Source: JBBWZH01 sp035544115 (GTDB taxonomy: Bacteria > Actinomycetota > Actinomycetes > Mycobacteriales > CADCTP01). From it: a stretch of 64,000 nucleotides of DNA. The stretch spans positions 8,928,001 through 8,992,000 of the forward strand of contig OY970235.1 of assembly GCA_963714145.1 (NCBI GenBank). Direction: 5' to 3'. A program made the translations under genes and the position numbers. This document shows positions 1 through 11,904 of this stretch, piece after piece; the stretch's first letter is position 1, and every line of letters starts with the position of its first letter. The notes under the pieces are model-generated. The model did no database searches. It was not told the origin of the DNA and saw nothing but the letters and a program-made list of their open reading frames with translations.

Positions 1-959
1 CGCTGAACACGCCGTTCGCGCCTTACTACGCGCTGAGCATGATGTCGACGTTCGCCCGGCCCGGTGACCAGTTCGTCCGGGCCAGCAGCAACCAGCCGCT
101 GGTCAGCGCGCACGCGGTCCGCCGCGGCAACGGCGACCTGGCCGTGCTGTTGGTGAACAAGGATCCGGCCAGCGCGCGCCAGGTCACCCTCGACTACGCC
201 GGCTTCACCCCGGCCGCGACCGCGCCGAAGGTCTACTCGTTCAGCACCGGCGCCACCTCGATCAGCAGCGGTGCGGCCGGCACCTCGACCAGCCAGACGC
301 TGCCGCCGTACTCGCTGACCACCGTGCTGCTGCACCCGGGCGCGCCGGCCGGCGCGTTGCCGGCGACGCCCGGCCAGCCGGCCGCGAGCGCCGTGACCGA
401 CCGGTCCGCGACGCTCAGTTGGCCGGCCGTGCCGGGCCTGAGCTACGCCGTCTACCGGCAGACCGGCGCCGGCAGCGAGTTGCTGGCGCAGACTCCGGGC
501 GGCTCGGCCACGGTCCGCGGCCTGAGCCCGGGCACCCGCTACGTGTTCAACGTCGTCGCGGCGGACCCGGCCGGTACCGAATCGTGGGCGTCGGCGCCGC
601 TGGAGGTGACCACCGGCACCCCGCCGAAGAGCTCCTGCGCGGTGCACCTCACCGACGTCAACGACTGGGGCAGCGGGTTCGTCGGCAGCATCGACATCAC
701 CAACAAGGGCACCGCCCCGGTCGACGGCTGGACGCTGACCTTCACCTGGGGCAGCAGCCTGCAGCAGCTGGCCGGCGGCTGGAACGGCACCTGGGCGCAG
801 AGCGGCAACACCGTCACCGTCACCAACGCCGACTTCAACGCGACGCTGGCGGCCGGCGGTGGCACCGCGAACGTCGGCTTCGTCGGCAACTACGGCGGGC
901 CGAACGTGCTGCCGCTGGTGTTCAGCCTGAACGGCACGATCTGCACCGCCACCGGATAG
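1..959 (+). CDS. Secreted carbohydrate-active enzyme, C-terminal part (FN3 + CBM2), 5' end outside window
   Basis: The reading frame is already open at the window edge (first full codon at position 3) and ends in TAG at 957-959, so only the C-terminal ~318 residues are visible. In order they are a beta-sandwich-like end of a catalytic module (YYALSMMSTFARPGDQFV, then an Ala/Thr-rich stretch), a fibronectin type III domain starting near position 360, and a carbohydrate-binding module family 2 from about position 640 to the end. The CBM2 call rests on paired cysteines near its two ends, spaced tryptophans (NDWG, GWTLTF, GGWNG) and the closing LPLVFSLNGT motif. CBM2 normally targets crystalline cellulose or xylan outside the cell. 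The catalytic family cannot be read from this fragment; an arabinofuranosidase- or cellulase-like hydrolase is a guess. The stop codon directly abuts the stop of the convergent gene. Confidence 0.8.
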   Translation, partial: LNTPFAPYYALSMMSTFARPGDQFVRASSNQPLVSAHAVRRGNGDLAVLLVNKDPASARQVTLDYAGFTPAATAPKVYSFSTGATSISSGAAGTSTSQTLPPYSLTTVLLHPGAPAGALPATPGQPAASAVTDRSATLSWPAVPGLSYAVYRQTGAGSELLAQTPGGSATVRGLSPGTRYVFNVVAADPAGTESWASAPLEVTTGTPPKSSCAVHLTDVNDWGSGFVGSIDITNKGTAPVDGWTLTFTWGSSLQQLAGGWNGTWAQSGNTVTVTNADFNATLAAGGGTANVGFVGNYGGPNVLPLVFSLNGTICTATG

Positions 960-2567
960 TCAGTCCCGGCGCAGGGTGTGGGTGAGGCCGGCCGCGATCG
1001 TGGTCGCCAGCAGCCAACCCGTCGAGATCAGGAGGTAGGCCAACCAGCGCTGCCAGCCGGCCGGCTGGAACGCGTCCCCCTGCCCGAAGTCGACGATCGG
1101 CAGCAGCAGGTCGAGGCTGTAGACGAGCGGGCTGAACGCGGGCGGGTGATCGGTTCCAGCCGGCGGCTGACGCAGTCCGAACGCGACGGTGCCGAGCAGG
1201 AGCAGCACCAGCAGCCAGCCGGCGGCGCGCTGCGGCCGGTAGCCGTAGCCGACGGTGATGTCCTGCAGCCGGCCCCAGGCGCGGGCCGGCCAGGGTCGTG
1301 CGGCGTGGTCGCGCCGCTGCCCGGCCAGCAGCACCGTCCGGGCCGCGGTCTCGTCCCCGCCGCGCCGGTAGGTGGCGGCCAGTTGCTGGTACGCGCTGGG
1401 CAGGTAGCTGTCCCGGGCCAGCCAGCCCAGCCGGCGTTCGGCGGTCAGCGGCGGGTCCAGCGCGGCGTACTGCAGGGCGTCCAGCCGCAGTTCGGCCGGC
1501 CAGTTGCCGGGGTCGTCGTGGATCACGTCGAACCGGGCGTACCGCAGGTCGACGATGCCGTCGATGGCGGCGCCCGCGCGCAGGTCCAGCTCGCGGGCCT
1601 GGACGTGCCGGGCGTCGAGCGCGAGCCCGCCGGCATTGGTCAGGGTCGCGCCGCGCAGGCAGAGCGGGCCGGCCACCCGGACGCCGGCCAGCCGCACGCT
1701 GCCCTCGGCCGCGAAGCCGTCACAGAGGTCCAGCAGCCCGCCGACGGTCATCCCCATCGCGGCCAGCGCGGCACCGCCCGGGTTGCGCAGCCGGCTGCCG
1801 GCCAGGTCGACCGCGCCGGTGACCGCCGCGTCGATCAGGGTCAGCTCACCGTCCACAGTGAACCCCTGGCCGGCCCGCAGGTTCGCCCCGATCCGCAGGC
1901 TGAACCCGGTCAGCGCGCGCCCGCCGGGGTGCACCAGCCGGGCGCCGCCGAGGCCGACCATGCCGCCGATCTGCGCGCCGGCCAGCCGCACTTCGCCGAG
2001 CACGGTCGCGTCGGTGAGCAGCAGGTCATCGCCGACGGCCAGCCGGTTGGCCAGCAGCGCGGTGCCGTCCGGGTGCTCCAGCCGGGCGGACGTGAGCAGC
2101 AGCGCGCCGCCGACGCGCGCCCCGGTCAGCTTGAGCTGGCCGGTGCTGTGCAGCCCGATCAGGCCCAGGTTGCCGTCGACCTCGGTCCGCGCGAGGTCCA
2201 GCCCGGGCAGCATCGACCCGGCCAGGTTCAGCCGCCGGACCCGGGCGCCGTACAGGTCCGGCACCTCGGTCAGGTGGCAGTCGGACAGCCGGATCGGCGC
2301 GGCCACCTCCGCGTACGCCAACCTGAGCCGGCCGGTGACCAGCGCCCCGTGCAGCCGGATCGACGCGACGTGGCCGGGCTGCGGCGGCACCGCGCCGAGC
2401 AGCAGCGCCTGGATCACCTCGGCCCGCACCGTCCGGTGCGGACCCCAGCCGGCCCCGGTCGTGACGTCGTCCGCGGTGGCGTCGCCGCTGCGCAGGTCGA
2501 CCACCGCGCCACGCGGGAACGCCGCCCACAGCTCCCGTTCCGGCTCGGTCAGGTCGCTGGGAAGCAC
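960..2567 (-). CDS. Pentapeptide-like repeat protein with two C-terminal membrane segments
   Basis: The 535-residue protein starts at GTG (2565-2567); an ATG at 2573-2575 is out of frame. After a short N-terminal region it has a long array of leucine- and alanine-rich short repeats (forms such as LAGARLVHPGG, LTGARVGGALLL), which resembles a right-handed quadrilateral beta-helix. Two hydrophobic segments follow (LLVLLLLGTVAFGL and LAYLLISTGWLLATTIAAG) near the C terminus. Actinobacterial homologues are often labelled membrane-associated oxidoreductase without support; I see no redox cofactor motif. The likely topology is a large soluble repeat domain anchored by the C terminus. Function is unknown. 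It is the last gene of a leftward series with the next two membrane proteins. Confidence 0.7.
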   Translation of the reverse strand: MLPSDLTEPERELWAAFPRGAVVDLRSGDATADDVTTGAGWGPHRTVRAEVIQALLLGAVPPQPGHVASIRLHGALVTGRLRLAYAEVAAPIRLSDCHLTEVPDLYGARVRRLNLAGSMLPGLDLARTEVDGNLGLIGLHSTGQLKLTGARVGGALLLTSARLEHPDGTALLANRLAVGDDLLLTDATVLGEVRLAGAQIGGMVGLGGARLVHPGGRALTGFSLRIGANLRAGQGFTVDGELTLIDAAVTGAVDLAGSRLRNPGGAALAAMGMTVGGLLDLCDGFAAEGSVRLAGVRVAGPLCLRGATLTNAGGLALDARHVQARELDLRAGAAIDGIVDLRYARFDVIHDDPGNWPAELRLDALQYAALDPPLTAERRLGWLARDSYLPSAYQQLAATYRRGGDETAARTVLLAGQRRDHAARPWPARAWGRLQDITVGYGYRPQRAAGWLLVLLLLGTVAFGLRQPPAGTDHPPAFSPLVYSLDLLLPIVDFGQGDAFQPAGWQRWLAYLLISTGWLLATTIAAGLTHTLRRD

Positions 2568-2623
2568 CCGACCATCGTGCCGGATGGCGCCGCGGGCGGC
2601 GCCGGCCGCCCGATCGCGGTGCC

Positions 2624-3454
2624 CTAAGGGGTTGCGTTGGTGTCGCCGCCACCCGCGTCGCCGCCGCCCGGGGCGCCGGTGTTGCCGGGGTCGCCGGTGG
2701 CCGGCGGTGCGGCCGGGTCGGAGGTCGCCGGCGGCGCCGGCGGTGTGGTCGGCGCCGGCTGCTGGGTGCTGGTCGGGGCCGCCCCGCCGCTGGCCGGCGC
2801 TGAGCCGGTGGGAGCCGGCGTGGTCGGCGTGGCCTGGCCGTGCCCGCCGAACACCTGCTGCACCGAGGACCGGCCGTCCCCGCCGTGCCCGAACAGGCTG
2901 GACAGCGGCCGTCCCATGGCCGCCTCGAGGCCGGTGATGCCGGCCATCGCGAGCGCGAACACGGCCACCGAGGCGCCGGCCAGCAGCAGCCAGCGCGGCC
3001 GTCCGCGCTTCGCCTTCACCACCGCGCCCGGGCCGGGCGGCGCGTGCTCGGCCGGCCGGGGCGGTGCCGGCGGGTTCGGCCAGCCGGTCGGCGACTGCCG
3101 GTCCGGCCAGCCGGGGTACGTCGGCCCGGGCCGGTCGGCCAGCCCGGTGGCCAGCCGGACCGTCCGGTCCGCGTCCCGCTCGGTGGCGGTCGCGGCGACG
3201 GTGGCCGGCGCGGAGGCGCGGTCCGGCAGGACGCGGCCGCGCAGCGTCCGGGTGGTGCGGTGGGCCGAGTGCCGCAGCAGCGAGGTGCTGACCGTGGTCA
3301 GCACGCTGGCCACCGCGGCGCCGCTGATCGTGCCGGCCACCCCCAGCGCGGACGAGGCGACCGCGGTGATCAGGGCCGCGCCGGCGCCCACGCCGATCTC
3401 GACGGGCTTGAGTTGGAGTCTTGGTTGGTCCTGGTTCGACTGCTGGTCAGTCAT
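2624..3454 (-). CDS. Hypothetical membrane protein with Pro/Gly-rich tail
   Basis: The ATG at 3452-3454 was chosen because a G-rich stretch lies just upstream; an in-frame GTG two codons earlier is possible. The ~276-residue protein has a weakly hydrophobic Ala/Gly/Ser-rich stretch near residues 20-55 (GAGAALITAVASSALG...), a basic linker, a clear transmembrane helix in the middle (WLLLAGASVAVFALAMAGITG), and a tail dominated by Pro, Gly, Thr and Ala. I do not recognise a family. Low-complexity tails of this type are common in actinobacterial cell-envelope proteins. It lies between the repeat protein and the LapA-like gene on the same strand, with gaps of about 60 bases. Confidence 0.55.
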   Translation of the reverse strand: MTDQQSNQDQPRLQLKPVEIGVGAGAALITAVASSALGVAGTISGAAVASVLTTVSTSLLRHSAHRTTRTLRGRVLPDRASAPATVAATATERDADRTVRLATGLADRPGPTYPGWPDRQSPTGWPNPPAPPRPAEHAPPGPGAVVKAKRGRPRWLLLAGASVAVFALAMAGITGLEAAMGRPLSSLFGHGGDGRSSVQQVFGGHGQATPTTPAPTGSAPASGGAAPTSTQQPAPTTPPAPPATSDPAAPPATGDPGNTGAPGGGDAGGGDTNATP

Positions 3455-3521
3455 TGCCACCCAACGACGGTTCGGTCTGGTCGGCTGCTACGGCTGACTG
3501 GTCGGCCGCTACGGCCGGCTG

Positions 3522-4064
3522 CTACGGCCGGCGTTGCGGGGGTGCGGTCTCGCGCGGGTCCTGGGTGGACTGTCGCCGCCGCGACCACCGGCCGGCCGTC
3601 CCTTCGACGGTCCGGTGCCGGCGCGCCACCAGTCGCAGTTGGACGATGCGGGCGCTGCCGAGCAGCGCCACCAGCAACGCCCCGGCCACCGCGGACAGCA
3701 ACATCGCCACGCCGAGCGGCAGGCGCCCGTCCAGGCCGAAGAAGGAGACCTGCACCTGCCGGCCGTTCTGCAGGATGAAGATCAGCAACAGCAGCAGGAC
3801 GATCGCGGCGCCGGTCACCGCGACCCAGAGGCCGCCGGTCCGGGTGCGCCGGATCTGGTGCGGCGGCAGCCCGCCGGCGCGGCCACCGGCCGGTTCCGCC
3901 CGGTCGGCCGGCACCGGCTCACTCGCCGGGAACACCGGTTCCGGCGCCACCGCGCCCCAGCCGGCATTGCTCGGGCCGGCATTGCTCGGGCCGGCATTGC
4001 TCGGGCCGGCGGCCCCGAGGGGTGGACCGCGCTGGTCGGACGTGCCGGGTGGTTCGGTGGTCAT
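3522..4064 (-). CDS. LapA (DUF1049) domain membrane protein
   Basis: About 180 residues from ATG 4062-4064; an in-frame TTG two codons upstream is less likely. The N-terminal ~75 residues are disordered and include three PSNAG repeats. The core is a LapA/DUF1049-like pair of helices: LWVAVTGAAIVLLLLLIFILQN, a short loop with the family-typical NGRQVQVSFFG, then LPLGVAMLLSAVAGALLVALLG, ending in a basic tail. LapA domains occur in LPS-assembly proteins of Gram-negatives; in actinobacteria, which lack LPS, the role is unknown. The domain call is by recognised pattern. Confidence 0.65.
   Translation of the reverse strand: MTTEPPGTSDQRGPPLGAAGPSNAGPSNAGPSNAGWGAVAPEPVFPASEPVPADRAEPAGGRAGGLPPHQIRRTRTGGLWVAVTGAAIVLLLLLIFILQNGRQVQVSFFGLDGRLPLGVAMLLSAVAGALLVALLGSARIVQLRLVARRHRTVEGTAGRWSRRRQSTQDPRETAPPQRRP
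3960..4004. repeat. 15-bp tandem repeat, 3 units
   Basis: Three identical copies of GCCGGCATTGCTCGG lie head to tail. They are read in frame on the minus strand as repeated PSNAG in the disordered N terminus of the LapA-like protein. The period is divisible by three, so unit gain or loss keeps the frame. Confidence 0.9.
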
Positions 4065-4130
4065 GCCCAACCACTACCCCCGACCACTCGCCGGCATGCG
4101 GCGCCCGACCCGCCGGAATCGTCGGCGGGT

Positions 4131-4792
4131 TCAGCCGGTGATGACATCGACGGCGTCGCGGAGCAGGGCGGTGCGGCGGGTCAGCTCGGCCAGGGCGGCG
4201 GCGGTCGGCGCGTCCGGGTCGTCGCCGGTGGCCGCGGCGAGCACGCCGAGTTGCTCCTCGACGGCGGCGACGCGGCTGGAGAGCTCGTCGGCCGCGTCCG
4301 GGTTGACGATGCCGGGCCAGCCCTCGGTGGCGCCGAGCCGGCGGCGCAGCAGGGTGGTCTGCTCCTGCAACTGCCGGCTCTTGCGGTAGAGCTCGACGAA
4401 CACCGAGACCTTGGCGCGCAGGATCCACGGGTCGAACGGCTTGGTCAGGTAGTCGACCGCGCCCACCTCGTAGCCGCGGAACGCGTGCTGCGGCTCGTTG
4501 TTCAGCGCGGTCAGGAAGATGATCGGGATGTCCCGGGTCTTCTCCCGGCGCTTGATCCGGGCCGCGGTCTCGAAGCCGTCCATACCGGGCATGCTGGCGT
4601 CCAGCAGGATGACCGCGAACTCCCGGGTGAGCAGGGCCTTCAGCGCCTCCTCGCCGGACCGGGCGCGGACCAGTTCGTGGTCCAGCGAACTGAGGATCGC
4701 CTCCAGCGCGACCAGGTTCTCCGGCCGGTCGTCCACCAGCAGGATGTGCACCTTCTCGGCCGCCTCAGCCGGCTGGCCCGTGCCGCCCACGG

Positions 4793-4796
<4 letters not shown>
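4131..4796 (-). CDS. Single-domain response regulator with coiled-coil extension
   Basis: 221 residues, starting at an ATG that overlaps the stop of the upstream hybrid kinase (ATGA), so the two are almost certainly co-translated. The receiver domain covers residues ~15-140: VDD acidic pocket, phospho-acceptor Asp in LLDASMPGMDG, conserved Thr in FLTAL and Lys in LTKPF. It lacks a DNA-binding output domain. The remaining ~80 residues begin with a predicted helix (LYRKSRQLQEQTTLLRRRLG) and a second heptad-like stretch, suggesting a dimerisation or partner-binding module. It is the obvious phospho-acceptor for the neighbouring kinase, directly or through that kinase's own receiver. Confidence 0.88.
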
Positions 4797-8983
<4,187 letters not shown>

Positions 8984-9099
8984 CTGGTCGCCTCCCCCAG
9001 TCCGCTGGCCACAGCGCGGTCCCGGCCAGTCTGGCACTGGCGGGCACGACCGGGCCGTCGAAACAGCCTTGCTATGCACAACGAGACAAACCAGAGCCC

Positions 9100-11433
9100 G
9101 TGACTGTAGCTACCGATCCGCCGCCCGCGCCGGAAACTTCCCCTCCGGCGCGGTTCGAGCCGGACCCTGGGGCGATCGCGGCAGCCCGCAGGTACGTCCG
9201 GCGTCAGCTGCTGGCCTGGGCCACCCCGGACGACCTGGTGGACGACGCGCTGGTGCTGGTCAGCGAGCTGGCCACGAACGCGGTCATGCACGCCGGCACC
9301 GCGTTCGAGGTCAATTGCACCCACCTGGGTGACTCGATCCGGCTCGCGGTCCGGGACAGCTACCCCGGCCGCGGCCTGCCCGCCGTGCTCTCCACGCCCG
9401 ACCCGAGCAAGCCCAGCGGCCGTGGCCTGCTGCTCTGCGCCTCGCTCTCGGCCGCCTGGGGGGTCGAATACACCCCCACCGCGAAGACCGTCTGGTGCCG
9501 GCTCGCCCTGCCCGACCACGCGCCGAACCCGGACCACCCGCCGAACTGGGTGCCGCCGCCCGCGTCCGGGCTGGACGACACCCTCGGCGTGGGCCCGGCC
9601 GGCGGCGCCGGGGTGGCCGGCGGGGGTGGCTCGGCCGGCGCGGGCGGCCTGGCCGGTGCGGCCGGCCGGGGTGGGCCGGCCGCCGCCGGCGGTCCGCCCG
9701 CGGCAGTCGTGTCGGCGTCCGGTTGGGGGGCCGGCGGTACCGCCGCCGACCGCCCGGCCGGGGACGGGATGGGGTGGGCCTCGTTCAGCGAGGCTGATCT
9801 CGTCCGGCTGCGGTTCGACGACATGCTGCGCCGGGCCGCGGACCAGGCCTGCGACGCGTTCCGCGGCGACGCGGCGTACCTGCTGCTGGCCGGCGGGGAC
9901 GGCCTGGATGCCCGGCTGGCCAGCAGCGGGCTGCCCCCGCCGCCGTGGCCGGTGCGCCGGCTCGGGCTGGCCGACCAGCCGGCGTCCGACGCGCTACCGG
10001 CCGCCTTCACCGAGCCGGACCCGACCGTGCTGCCGCTGCTCGCCGGCTCCGGGATGCGTTCCGCCGTGGTGGCCCAACTGCTCGCCGAGGGCCGCCCCAT
10101 CGGCCAGATCTGTGTCGCCGCGGCCCGCACCGGTGCGTTCGGGCCGGACACGGCCGACCGGCTGCAGCGCGGCGCGGACCGGCTCGCGCTCGCCGTGGCG
10201 GCCCGCCGGCTGGCCGAGTCGACCCGCCGGCACCGCGACTGGCTGAGCTTCCTGGCCGAGGCCAGCGACCTGCTCGCCGGCACCCTGGAACCGCAGATGA
10301 CGATCGCGATGCTGGCCCAGCTGGTGGTGCCGCGGCTGGCCACCTGGTGCGCGGTCCGGTCCTACGACGAGCGCGGGTCGACCGGGCTGGACTACGCCTG
10401 GCACGCCGACGAGACCGCCATCGACGCGGTCCGCCGGCTGCTGGACGCCGCACCGGCCGAACTGGCCACGGCGGGTGCCGGCTCGATCGACGGCCTGCTC
10501 GGCTCGGCCGCCGCGGTGCCGGCCGAGCTGCGCGACGACGTCGCGGTCACCCTCGTGCTGCGCGCCCGCGGCCGGCGGCTCGGCGTCGTGGTGCTCGGCC
10601 GGACCGCCACCGACCCGTTCGAGCCGGACACCCTGGGGTTCGCCGAGGAGCTCACCCGCCGGGCCGCGCTCGCCCTGGACAACGCGCTGCTCTACCGGAT
10701 GCACCGGGCCACCAGCCAGGCGCTGCAGCGCAGCCTGCTGCCGGCGGCGCTGCCCGACGTGCCCGGCCTGGACGTCGGCGTCGCCTACCAGGCCGCCGGC
10801 GAGGGCCTGGTGGTCGGCGGCGACTTCTACGACCTGTTCGCCCTCGGCAACGACCGCTGGCGGTTCGCGGTCGGCGACGTCGCCGGCAACGGGCCGGAAG
10901 CCGCCGGTGACACCGGCCTGGCCCGGCACACGCTGCGCCTGCTCGGCCGCCAGCTATGCCCGCCGGCCGAGGCGGTCAGCCAGCTGAACCGCGCCATCCT
11001 GGACCAGCGCGACGGCACCCGCTTCCTCACGCTGGTCCACGGCGAGATCACCCCGCGCCCGGCCGGCGGCCTGCAGATCGACCTGGTGATCGCCGGCCAC
11101 CCGCCGCCCTACCTGCTCCGCCCCGGCCACGCCGACCCGGTCGGCACTCCGCAGCCCCTGCTCGGCGTGCTCGACCATGTCCCGTACCGCACCGACACGA
11201 TCCTGCTCGCCCCCGGCGAGGCCCTGCTCTGCCTCACCGACGGCGTGATCGAACGCCGCCGCAACGGCCGCATCCTCGGCGAGACCGACCTGCACCCGCT
11301 GCTGGTGCGGTGCGCCGGCATGTCCGCCGGCGCCATCGCCGCCGCCGTCCAGCGCGCCGTCATCGACTACGCCCCGCAACCACCCCGCGACGACATGGCC
11401 GTCCTCGTCCTCCGCGCCCTCCCCACCTCCTAA
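9100..11433 (+). CDS. HATPase - GAF-like - SpoIIE/PP2C phosphatase regulator
   Basis: 777 residues from GTG 9100. The N-terminal ~150 residues form an anti-sigma/SpoIIAB-like ATPase domain (N-box VSELATNAVMHAG, later SGRGLLLC). A Gly/Ala/Pro linker of ~60 residues follows, then one or two GAF-like regions (~225-535) and a C-terminal SpoIIE-type PP2C phosphatase with LLPAALPDVPG, VGGDFYD, VGDVAGNG and a closing DDMAVLVLR. Such proteins combine kinase and phosphatase activities in partner-switching control of sigma factors through anti-sigma antagonists. No STAS-domain antagonist or sigma factor is encoded nearby. The gene is divergent from the HAMP kinase with 116 bases between starts, so shared regulation is plausible but not shown. 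Confidence 0.88.
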   Translation: MTVATDPPPAPETSPPARFEPDPGAIAAARRYVRRQLLAWATPDDLVDDALVLVSELATNAVMHAGTAFEVNCTHLGDSIRLAVRDSYPGRGLPAVLSTPDPSKPSGRGLLLCASLSAAWGVEYTPTAKTVWCRLALPDHAPNPDHPPNWVPPPASGLDDTLGVGPAGGAGVAGGGGSAGAGGLAGAAGRGGPAAAGGPPAAVVSASGWGAGGTAADRPAGDGMGWASFSEADLVRLRFDDMLRRAADQACDAFRGDAAYLLLAGGDGLDARLASSGLPPPPWPVRRLGLADQPASDALPAAFTEPDPTVLPLLAGSGMRSAVVAQLLAEGRPIGQICVAAARTGAFGPDTADRLQRGADRLALAVAARRLAESTRRHRDWLSFLAEASDLLAGTLEPQMTIAMLAQLVVPRLATWCAVRSYDERGSTGLDYAWHADETAIDAVRRLLDAAPAELATAGAGSIDGLLGSAAAVPAELRDDVAVTLVLRARGRRLGVVVLGRTATDPFEPDTLGFAEELTRRAALALDNALLYRMHRATSQALQRSLLPAALPDVPGLDVGVAYQAAGEGLVVGGDFYDLFALGNDRWRFAVGDVAGNGPEAAGDTGLARHTLRLLGRQLCPPAEAVSQLNRAILDQRDGTRFLTLVHGEITPRPAGGLQIDLVIAGHPPPYLLRPGHADPVGTPQPLLGVLDHVPYRTDTILLAPGEALLCLTDGVIERRRNGRILGETDLHPLLVRCAGMSAGAIAAAVQRAVIDYAPQPPRDDMAVLVLRALPTS

Positions 11434-11464
11434 CCCACGAAGGCCCCGGCACCCGCCAGGATCG

Positions 11465-11480
11465 ATAGCATCGATGGTAT
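11465..11480. promoter_or_regulatory. Near-perfect palindrome, likely toxin-antitoxin operator
   Basis: ATAGCATCGATGGTAT is a 16-bp inverted repeat with one mismatched pair around CATCGATG. It overlaps the start codon of the broken toxin gene. Autoregulated type II toxin-antitoxin operons usually carry such an operator at this position, bound by the antitoxin. The assignment is by position and symmetry. Confidence 0.55.
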
Positions 11481-11608
11481 GACCTGGGGTGTTCCGGAAG
11501 ACCAGGATGCGTGAGATCCGCGAGGTGGAGCGGGCACGGCGGGCGTTGGCGCTGTGCGTGGCCGATGAGCACACGGCTGACGGTGTCGAGGAGGTGGCGG
11601 GCGGATGA
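11479..11608 (+). pseudogene. Internally deleted RelE/HigB-type toxin remnant
   Basis: From ATG 11479 the frame reads MTWGV, resembling the start of phage Gp49/HigB-like toxins, and then stops early. One base over, from about 11489, the sequence reads VFRKTRMREIREVERARRAL and continues to a TGA at 11606-11608 overlapping the antitoxin ATG. That second stretch resembles the C terminus of the same toxin family, and the family usually has ~110-120 residues. The simplest explanation is an out-of-frame internal deletion that joined both ends near GGTGTT. The family call is by recognised pattern and needs a search. Confidence 0.6.
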
Positions 11609-11904
11609 GCGATCGCGGTGACTGGCGCGAGTTGCGTGAGCGCCGGATGGCGGAGCCGGGAGCGTCGGAGTCGTACGAGCGGGCCCGGCTCGCGTACGAG
11701 CTTGGTCGCGCGGTGCGGGCCCTGCGTGAGGGCAAGGGATGGAGCCAGCGGGAGTTGGCGGCGGCGGCCCGGATGACGCAGCCCGCCGTGGCGCGTTGCG
11801 AGGCGGGCGGCACGATGCCGACGCTGCCCGTGCTGGAGCGGCTTGCGGTGGCGTTGGACGTCGAACTCGTCGTCCGGCTCGCCCCCCGGTCGCCGGCCGC
11901 CTAG
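11605..11904 (+). CDS. XRE-family antitoxin-like regulator
   Basis: 99 residues from ATG 11605, overlapping the stop of the toxin remnant (ATGA). A helix-turn-helix covers residues ~35-85 (REGKGWSQRELAAAARMTQPAVARCEAG), followed by the LPVLERLAVALDVELVV segment typical of HigA-like antitoxins. The N-terminal ~30 residues (DWRELRERRMAEPGASESYERARLAYELG) match the usual toxin-contacting region. With its toxin decayed it may persist as an autorepressor or a solitary anti-addiction gene. Its TAG stop shares the palindromic CTAG at 11901-11904 with the stop of the convergent ligase gene. Confidence 0.82.
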   Translation: MSDRGDWRELRERRMAEPGASESYERARLAYELGRAVRALREGKGWSQRELAAAARMTQPAVARCEAGGTMPTLPVLERLAVALDVELVVRLAPRSPAA

